Below, in pieces: positions 38,606-49,000 of a stretch of DNA of 64,000 nucleotides. A program made the position numbers and the translations under genes. The DNA comes from Mytilus edulis. Taxonomy: Eukaryota > Mollusca > Bivalvia > Mytilida > Mytilidae. The notes beneath the pieces are model-generated. The model did no database searches, had not been told where the DNA came from, and worked only from the letters and a program-made list of their open reading frames with translations. Position 1 is the first letter of the stretch, and each line of letters starts with the position of its first letter. The stretch spans positions 80,727,592 to 80,791,591 of the forward strand of contig NC_092345.1 of assembly GCF_963676685.1 (NCBI RefSeq). The letters run 5' to 3'.

Positions 38606-40039
38606 TATAATATATAAACAAGTTTAAATTATATATATATCTGCACATGTGAAATTTTTTTTTTACGCATACATATATTAGGCATGTCAGTTAGACCATT
38701 CAATCTTGTATCATCGCCAGAGGTCAGCTGCATTTTAGACATACTGCTATCCTACTCTGAGACTAGCTTATGTCAGATAGGGGAAGTAGTCTGGACTGTA
38801 TACAAAGTCATCGTGAACCGTCTTGGCAAGACAAATTATTTATAATTACCCATTTGATTGCAGGTTTGTTTCAACTTTGCTGCAACTCATATAAAGCCTC
38901 CTTCTGTAATAAAAAAAGGGAAATATTTTTGAACTGGATCAGTAACGAGATGATTAAAGTTGTTCTTTTTTTCTTTGACAACACCTATGTACGTTTCGAC
39001 AATATAGTTTTAAATAGCAACAGTGTTGAATCACAGTTTATGGTCAAACTCCAACTCCATACATATTTTCTAACATTTTCTCATTTTTGCCATTTTGTGA
39101 TCTACAATTCCTGACACCACGTCCTCATGTGAGGGAAGGATTAAATATTGTCCGCCATGAAATTATGTCGACCGGACACTTTTTCACAGTAAATTATGTC
39201 CACGGTTATTATGAAAATTCGTCCGGACAATATTTACCTATGAAATTGTTTCCACAGATGTGAAAAAGCTTCTTTTAAGAAAGAAAATATTTCTTATAAA
39301 ACGGATTGCTCCGTCAAAGATCCTACAAAAAGGCGTCAGACTACAAGAGATGTGCGGTCACATAAAATTTCGGGCCTACAAGAGAAAATACATATTTAGA
39401 TAACGGTTTGCCAACATCAGCCTTGATGAACATTTACAATATAACAAAAAGGTCAACAAAATAGTGCCGTTTCTGTTGACTTACCATCTTAAAATTGGCA
39501 AGTTATCACACCTTATCTGCGACAAACGAAAAGGAATCGAAAAACGCCCTAAACTTTTCAAGATCTTTCCCGAGTCACCTGTATACTGGCTTTCCGTAGC
39601 CCAAAAAACCAAAAAGGCTTGCCGATGAGAGCTGATTTATCCTGTTAATCACGTGCAGGCTCTTTGTATGTGAGCTCTTGCAGGGGATGCGGAAACAAAC
39701 GTTGTCCGACTTTCAAGCAAATACTTTAATACTCTGAATTTAAACAGTCACTTCACTAGTACGGAATATACCATATTTTGGAATGTTAATTGCAAGACCT
39801 CAAATAATGTGTATCTGCTTCAGTGTAAATGTGGTTACAGTTTGTTGATGTGTTATAGTTAATCGGAATAGATTGATTTGATTCATTTAACATCAGAAGG
39901 ATATATGTTATCCGATCATTTTTAGATAATTACTTTTAGACCAAAGTGTCGATTCTCTCAGCATGATTATTTTTTTCCGATATCAAAATTTCATATAAAT
40001 TATCATATTTCCATATGCTAACAATACCTTTTATTTCAG
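38606..40039. other. Upstream region of the ZP gene
   Basis: 39145-39270 carries a fragment of the foldback family seen at 15080 (GTCCGCCATGAAATTATGTC). An untranslated first exon or promoter of the ZP gene may lie here or further upstream. No TATA box or donor could be assigned with confidence. A frame at 38770-39114 (+) shows no domain and is not called. Confidence 0.4.
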
Positions 40040-40091
40040 CTAAATGGCAATCGTATTCCTGGTATTACTAATAAGTTATGCAGTACCGAAT
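40040..40091 (+). CDS. ZP gene exon 1: start codon and signal peptide
   Basis: The ATG is at 40044, in the context CTAAATGG. Sixteen codons encode a hydrophobic leader (MAIVFLVLLISYAVPN). The exon ends in phase 0 at a strong donor, GTAAGT (40092). The bases just upstream (CCTTTTATTTCAG, ending 40039) look like a splice acceptor. The transcript therefore probably has a further 5' untranslated exon upstream, which I could not locate. Confidence 0.75.
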
Positions 40092-43000
40092 GTAAGTAGA
40101 TATGTAGACATTCTCTTGCGCCAAACTAACTCTGCGTGTTGTCATAAAATTATTGTCTTTCTGTTTTCCTTTTACTACACAGTCACATGCCCATCCAAAA
40201 TTTCAAGCCAAGGACTCATACAAAAGCCAGCTAATCTGCGAGAACAACAGTATTTTCCATAGAGTCCAAAACAAAGAAAACGTACAATAAATATATAATT
40301 AGAAAATTAAACAGATAAGAATGAGACAGACACACAAAGTAAATTGATAGACTTCTCATTACAATTAATGATAGACGCGTGTTCGTTCGGTAATAGCACA
40401 AAACACTTGAATGAGAGCAAATAGGTTACATGGACACGAATATAACCATTGAGATTGGAATGCATATGTTTATTGAAAATTTCAATTCATAAAATTGAGA
40501 AAGGAAATGGGGAATTTAGCATTGTAATAGGACATATAAAAGTAATAAAATAAGTGATGAAAATAAAAATTGTCGCCGAAAATTTTAGAGTTTTCTAGTC
40601 TTCAACTGAGATATACATAGAAAAACTCAACAATTTTGAATATAACTTGCGTAAAATGTCTGTAGTATTCGAATATTCACAATAACGAGACCAAGCAAAA
40701 CAAAGAGATCCAAGAAATGTTCTGATTTCTGTCAAGAGGAGCAGTTGGTTCCCTTATGAATTCCGACTATCTGTTAAAAACACGTCTTACAAACGTTACA
40801 AATAGTTCTTCTAATATCATTATATGTGTTCAACATATCTCTCTATAGCGTTTTCTTTTTTGCTTGCAGATTTTATGCAATAGTATACCTGATATGGTAC
40901 TAAACGGTAAGATATTTTTTCCAACTACATATGAGAGATTATCACTATGCAGTTTTTGAGTGGACAACACCCGATTTTGACTAGATCTATATCTACAGAA
41001 GTTTTATTTTAATTGACGAAAAAACACAGATATTGTTCGAGAAAAAAGGCTTACAGTTTTGTTTTATAAAAAGAGTTCTTTGACTTAATTGTTTTGCATA
41101 TACATGTACTAGATCTGAAAGTTTGTTTTATAATATTGTCCTGTACTACACATTTTCTCAAAAGAATACCAATGATATTTTGAAACAATGGTTATAGTAA
41201 TTTTTCATTGCTATCTATTACAAGTTGCAATTTCTTTAAAAAAGAGTTTAATTCCCATTGAAAAAAACTTTTGACTGGCCGCACACGATCACTGGGGTAA
41301 AGCTGATGACCGTAACTGCATTCACGGTCATCCCAAGATGTCGGATGAAAAATTAGGTCAATATTTGTATTGTCTGTTAAAGTGTTTCTATATATCGTTT
41401 TCTTTACAAAGCGTACATTGGTAGGATGTAAATTTATAAAAGATTCACGCGGAAATCACAAATTACTACCCAGAAATGTGTATGAAACAGGAAATTAGAT
41501 TTGAAAAAATCGCTAAGATGACCGTAAATCATGATTAAAATATTTTCAAGATGACCGTAACATACAAGGATGACCTTGATTGGTAAAAAGATGACCGTAA
41601 TTGTATAGGATGACCATCAGTTCTAAATACTGAAAATTCAGAAATTATTGTGTGCATTTACTTTTTTGCGATTATGTAATTTTTGACCTAAATACGATTT
41701 TAATTTTTACGATTTGAGAAAATCCTGTTTGATTCATACAATATATTTCAAAATGCGAGTTAAAATTATTGCGTTTACAACTCTGTCGCATTTTTCGCAA
41801 TAATAAAACTGGCCTCGCATTAATTTCTGAATTTACAGTAACACAATTGTGTTCTGTTCAGGTGTGATGAATGAATTTCTAGAACAAAATATTTGAAATT
41901 TAAAAAAAAATTCAGGTAAGGGAACGATCATTTGATTCTGAGGTACCGGTGAGTGCCAGGCCAGGCAGATTCGATCGGGTTGATATGCTTAATCAAAAAA
42001 AAAAATCGGTTCCAAAAATAAATTTCAAATACTGTAGAACAAGACTCCTTTTTTTACTTAAAATAATGCATGGAGATAAGAAAAGATAAGCCAGACTTTT
42101 TTTAAAGGAGAAGGTCCGGTAAGGGTCGATTTTGGCCTCCAGGTTCAGGTTTATTTGATGAAATATTTTGGACACTCTTTAAACACTTTAATGTCTACTT
42201 CAGTCGATTCAATTCGTTAATGTGAAAGATTTGAACTGATTTAGTCTGAAAATACTCAAAGCCAAGTTTAAATATGAAAAATCTATCTAATATGCCATAT
42301 TAGGTCCCTATTCAGATAGTTTTTGTCAAAAATGAAAGCGGCCGCATCCGTGTTCATTCTCAACCTTTATATATTTTATGTATTATCATCAAATACAACT
42401 TACATTTTTAAATAACAAGATTGAACACTAATGCGGCCACTTCCCTTTCATACGGAAACCGTCTAAAATTAACCAAAATGCTAAAATTTCGAAGATTTCA
42501 GTAATTTAGCACGACTTAATGGTGTTAGTACCTGATACATGTGCATGGTATTGTCAAAAACAGCTCAAATTTATGAAACAGAAGTATTTAACTTTCCTAT
42601 AAATAGCTCAAAGTTTACATTTTAATAATTTTGTAAAACTGCTATATATATATATGTATTTTGGGTTCAAAAAGGGGTCTTACTGGGCCTAATCCTTTAT
42701 CAAGTTTAGAAAACCTTTATGAAAAATCTGTCAGCCCCTTTAAATATTTATTAATAACAACATAGGCGGATTTAGGGGGGGGGGGGGCGGGCCCCCCCTT
42801 TTTGGGAAAAAATTTGGTTGCTTATATAGGGAATCACTGAAGCGTGACTGGAGCGGGCCCCCTCTTAGGTCAGTCAGTGGGCCCCCACTTATGAAAATTT
42901 CTGGATCCGCCACTGAACAACGTTAAAATTTTATCATTTATTAGAAATATGCATTAACTATCATTGTCATAGACTCAAAATACGGCAAATACTAGTAGTT

Positions 43001-46000
43001 AAAAAGAAATTGATTAAACATATTTATATCTGCTAACCAACCTCCTATTAAGACAAACTCAACAAAAAGCTATGAATACAATTATGGATATTTCTTAGAA
43101 TTGACGGTAATCTTTTATAAATTACGGTCATCCTTTAACCAATTACGGTCACCCTTGTTATAATCGCTGATCCTGTTACGGTCATCTCAATTATGATTTA
43201 CGGTCATCTTAGCGATTTTTTCAAATCCAATTTCCTATTTCATACACATTTCTCGGTAGTATTTTGTGATTTCCGTGTGAATCATTTATACATTTACATC
43301 GTACCAATGTATGCTTTGTAAAGAAAATGATATAGAAACACTCTAACAGACAATACAAATACTGACCTAATTTTTCATCCGACATCTTGGGATGACCGTG
43401 AATGCAGTTACGGTCAACAGCTTTACCCCAGCGCACGATCCTCATTTCTAGTCAACGCCGGGTCGAAGTTCATCATATTTTGCCTGGCAGAAATACAAAT
43501 ATAATTAACAATGCTTATTCAACAAACGCTGCATGCTTGTTTATTTCTATAAAAAAAAACATTACATGAACGTTGTTTTCAAAACCCCTTGATATTTCAA
43601 TCAATGGCGGAATAGTTATCAAAGGTACCAGGATTATAATTTAGTACGCCAGACGCGCGTTTCGTCTACATAAGACTCATAAGTACTAGTACTGTGAATA
43701 CGATTAATAACAACGTATGAAAACCAGAACAAACTTGTTGAAAGTAAACCATACAGGAACTACAATGATTATTAAATTCGATCATGAATCTTTTCCCCCT
43801 AGTTTATACTACATGCGCACCAGATGTAAACGGAACAGCACACATATCAGTGGTGGCAGATAAAGCTGTGGACGTTTTAATAGACTGTAGAAATCATGAG
43901 GTGTACAATGTGTCTCAAACAGGACCACCAGAATATTACAATACAACAGTGCAGTACCCTGAAAACGTCACTGAACCAGGCTGTGTATTTACAGTGAGTA
44001 TGTACATGTACCCATTGTCAGTCAGTTTTTGACTAATGAGTGTGACTACCCGCCTCTATTTTTTATCATTTAGATATAAACTTCTTTTTATGTTTTCTAT
44101 TTAACGAGGTCGTGAGATGTTTATCGATACCAGCTGATACACGAGTATTTCAATGATACATTGTATTTTTTAACAATGTCATAAAGCGGGAGGTTTATAT
44201 AGCCTTAAAACTAGGTTCAACCCACCATCTTTTCTTTGTACCGAGTCAGGAATATTGTATTTGTTGACTTATAGTTCGTTTCTGTGTATGTTGGCGATTG
44301 TTTTTGTTGTTCGTCAGTGTTCCTGCTGTTCCTTTGTTTTCCTCTTATAGTTGATCTGTTAGTTTGTAACCCGGATTTGTTTTATCTCAATCGATTTATG
44401 ACTTTTGAACACCGTTATACTTTACTGTTGCCTTTATATATAACATAACTGAATATGTTTTGCTATCTAAATATGAACACTTATGGTTCTACATCCTGTC
44501 AATTCTTGTATGGTGTTCAAACAATCAATTTCACACCGTATGATTTTAATCATCTCTAATATTTTAAAAATGCTTATAAACCCGGGGCCGTGTCAACGAA
44601 GCTATCCTAGGACTAAGACATGTCTTAGGATGGTGTTAGGACACGTCTTAGTCTTAAGTTGGGTTAACGAAAGTCTCCTAAAATAAGATATGTCCTAAAT
44701 TTGGTCCTAAAGTTAGGATATACAATTAGGTGTCTTAGGATAGTCCTAAGGGTTATGTCGTCCTTAAACGTAATAAAAACAACAAATATGGCATAAATCA
44801 ATACTAAAAATACTAATACAATATTAAACTATAATTAGATAAAATTAAAAAAAAATATTGTTTAATGTTTGTTAAAGATTAAATTGTATTATATTAAATT
44901 ATTTCGTGCTGCCTTTTTGAAGCCTAAACAATACTATCATCATAAGCAACATATTTTAAATAATTCAAATATGGGAAAAAGTTTACTTATTTTTTTACCT
45001 CTTCCTGATTCGATACATGTAATGAAATTGAGTGGACCTAAGGACAAAACTAGTTTATGTACTAAAATTGCAGCACGAATATCACAAAGTTTTGTGACCA
45101 TTTACTTTTGTTTTCGTATTAAATTCATTTATATCTTTTATCATATTTAATAACGTATTTATTAGTATTCCGTAAAAACTTTTAACTTTTATTTTGCGTT
45201 AATTGTTTTCTATATAAGAGTTATCCTCCCTCTCTTTACATATAGGTTTTAAAATACAATTCAATCTATGTCATACAAATCTATACATATATTTTCAATT
45301 AAATAAATGTGTTAGGATGGTCCTAGCGTAGTTAGGACTGTCCTAAGACAGCTTTGTTTTACATCCTAAGACATGTCTCAGACACGTCCTAAGACCATCC
45401 TAAATAATGTCCTAAGACCTATCTTAGGACATGTCCTAGGATACTTTCATTGACACGGCCCCATAATTGAATACATCTTAAATATGTTCATTTTTGGTTT
45501 TGTTAGAAAAAGGCCAACTCCAATGCTTATTATGCGACCGTAGAGATATCATACAGCGACGAGTCTGGAGTTAGACGTGTCGTAGACACATACATTGTAA
45601 CGTGTACATATGATACTCACAACGACAGTATGTCATCCGTCATAGAAGTATCCAGATCGTATGTATATCTTATGTATATGTAAATTATGCTGTGTCTATG
45701 GAAAATTTGTTTGTGTGTTTTTTCCCTGTGTTATTTGATTTTCTCGATTTCTGTATTTAAAGACGGAACCTTTCCTTGACGTTGTACTAGTATAAGATAT
45801 CTTCCAAATCTGGGTGTATATGTTACAGTGAATTTGTAAAATCCCTGAAATTTCAGGGATTTTGTATAATCACTGAACTGATTAGTGATTTTATAAAATC
45901 CCTGATTATGACCAGGGGTTTTACAAAATCACTGAATAATTTATTGATTAAGATTTATTTTACAGATTCCCTGATTGAATTCAGTGAATTTGTGAAAGAA

Positions 46001-49000
46001 ATAATTCTTGTTGATTAAAAATTCTTTAAAACAGCAGTAACACTAAACAAGTTTGAGGTTAAATTTTTACTTAGTGAGCAATTTTCACTAAACAAATGAC
46101 ATACTGTAGAAAAATTAATCTTTACGACAAGAGCAAACTTTCACACAAAACTGATTCATTTCAATAATCAAGGGAAACATTAAAATGTAACATATGGAAC
46201 CAAGAAACATATGAAGAAATTTTTAAACCTTTTGTTAAAGCCCACAGAAAAGAGACAATATAGCTCTAAATTTTTTTGCTTGTTCGAAACTAAGTTAATA
46301 TTTATCATGCAGTGTTATTATTAAAACATGTAAACCAATCAAATTTATCATCAAATACAAAGATAAACGTTGGAGTCATTGCCGTAATGAGAGGAGAGAA
46401 ACACATATGGAAAGAGTATGAATTGTATTTGTTTAAGCTATGTCACAATGATCCAGTGGCAAATATTACATGCATATCATATAATATGCGGTTACGTGCC
46501 AATGAGACAACTCTCCATCCAAGTCAAAATTTGTAAAATTTAACCATTATAGGTCAAAGTACGGTCTTCAACACTGAGCCTTTGCTCACACCGAACAGCA
46601 AGCTATAAAGGCCCCCAAAATGACTAGTGTAAAACCATTCAAACGGGAAAACCAACGGTCTAATCTATATAAAAATTGAGAAATACTTATGAAGCACACC
46701 AACAAACGACTACTGAACATGTTTGTACGAATAACAGGATGGATGTGTAGAATTGGAACAATCAGTTACTTAATTTAACTTTATGTCCTATTTAGTCTGG
46801 TTCCAACGAAACAGTTACAGAGTCATCTTGGACATACTGCAAGCTCAGCATTTATTATGGAAGTTCAGGATGTCTTAGGACGAACAATAACCGGAAATAT
46901 AGGTTTCAGAACAAAAATAAGACTTGTGATAACAATGTCTGGTAAGCGATCTTTTCATTTAGGCGTTTAGTAGTTTCTATAATAGAACTGCAGAACTAAA
47001 GTGCTTTGGTAATCAATAAGAGGATGCCCTTATTTAAAAAAAATTAATATGAAATGGTTACAAGTGCTATTTTAACTTCTTCGTTTTTAAAAATTAATGT
47101 AATTTTGATAAAGGATCATAAAGTAATAATCTAGATACAAAAAGAACGTAGAATATATGGCATGCATACTTGCTTGCCTGGCTATGTTTTGCTTGATTCC
47201 GCTCTATCGCTCTATCGTTGAGTTCAGACTTTTTTTCTGAAGTTGTATATGACATATATTTACACATTCTTAGACGAGCATTTGAAAATACAATGAAAAG
47301 TGTTGAAAGAATCAGTGGAAAAGATAATATAATAGTCGTTTTCTTGTAGGTACAGCCAAAGAGAAAGGTTTTAAAGTAGTTAATTGCGAAGGAGTTACAG
47401 AAGGATCAAGTCATAAATACTCTTTTTTGCGATCAGGGTAAGTGGCATTGTAATAAAATCCAACAAAGAGGAAGAATCAAATACCTCTGATTTTTTTCAC
47501 TGAAGTCCGAAAAATGGTGAAACTTTATTTTTTATTTTCTTTATTATGAGGCTGAATGCTTTATACTTTAGTGGTTGTACAATAAAAAATGTTTTACATT
47601 GCTAACGTTGCATGCGTTTAAAAATAAAGTTCATAAAATAATGCATATTTATATTTTTTATGTAATTTTTGCAGGTAAGGACACCTCTAACCTAAACCTT
47701 GAAGACAATATGTATTTTATTTTTTTTATGTGACACTAGTTGTTAAACCTTTATCTTCAAGACTTTTAATGATAAAGCAGGCAAGCCCGTTAACTAATAG
47801 TGTGCAATTTTTCATCAAACGCAAGAATTTAAAAGCTTAATTCTCGGTTAAGAACGTCCTTTTTTATTTAATTTTTATCAACTCATATATATATTATCAT
47901 ACTGACTTGCTTCTTATCATGGAAAATAATGTTTAATGTATGAACCTATTAATCAAAGTTGTCACAATGTACAATTTTTTATCCTTTAAATTTTTTGGTA
48001 TAGGTGTGGTGACGGATATGTTCTGGAGAGTGATAAAGGTTTTGTGACAGACGGTCTGGTTGCAAGAAGTCCATACTTTAAGTCTTTCATGTTGTATAGT
48101 AGTACCTCTCTATCATTCCAATGTACTTTTAATACCTGTGAGGAAAATTGTGATGGAGTAAGTACTGTAACAATACTCATTTGGAGAAGAAATTCTGTAT
48201 CCTTCAAGTGTTAACCCGGTTGTTCAACACCGTTGTTAAATGCTGTTAGTCTAAGATTTTATTTTTGTCATGCTTGAGTTATTCTTAATAAGAGTGTCAG
48301 CTACTATTTTGTATGCGTGTATCATTTGTTCAGCTTTTCGTTTCGGGAAACTCATATTATTTCCACTTTATGGCGTCAATAGATCTGACTTGGAGATATC
48401 AGATGACCAAGCACCGCCTGTTATTTCAGCTAATGTTATCCTACTCTATGGCGATGTTATTTTGCTCATGTAATCAGCCGTTTGAACAGATGCGTGTTTT
48501 TTTTTACTTTTTTGCTTTAGTTCACTCACCAACGGCAAAAAGATTCGTACTGGACTCTCGAACCTGAATAACCTATACAGAACTCTTCTGGAACTACTAT
48601 GTCGTGTTTATATATATTATGGCGAGATTAAAAGGGCAATTAAATTATCATTTCGGGGCCTTTTACAGCTGACTATGCGGTATGGGCTGTTCTCATTGTT
48701 GAAGGCCGTACGGTGACTTATAGTTGTTTTAAATTTCTGTGTCATTTTGGTCTCTTGTGGAGAGTTGTCTCTTTGCAATCATACCACATCTTCTTTTTTT
48801 TATATTTACTTTTATATTTTTTATCAACGGAAAATTAAAGAAATGTATATGTATAACTGATCATGATAACGGTTTATGTGATACTAGTTGTTAAACCTTT
48901 ATCTTCAAGACTTTTAACATAAATTCAATAATAAATGATAAAGCAGGCAAGCCCGTTAACTTAAAGTGTGCAATTTTTCATCAAACGCAAGAATTTAAAA

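Larger units (their letters stand above)
41290..43433. mobile_element. GATGACCGTAA foldback element, copy A (in ZP intron 2)
   Basis: The left end is CACTGGGGTAAAGC and the right end GCTTTACCCCAGCG. Inverted arms of about 330-350 bp carry many copies of GATGACCGTAA, and the outermost forms a palindrome (GATGACCGTAAC, then CACGGTCATC). CACGAT occurs on both sides (41284-41289 and 43434-43439). The left arm of A matches the right arm of copy B and vice versa, so the two copies lie in opposite directions. The interior holds two nested MITEs. A frame at 43221-43445 (minus) is arm sequence, not a gene. The superfamily is unknown. Confidence 0.82.

Noticed and set aside
43221..43445. 74-codon minus-strand frame
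   Set aside because: It is the arm of the GATGACCGTAA foldback element; the other arms carry disrupted versions.
46312..46536. Frame in ZP intron 4 that might be an extra exon
   Set aside because: Exon 4 joins exon 5 in phase and the ZP domain is complete without it; the frame ends inside a dispersed repeat.
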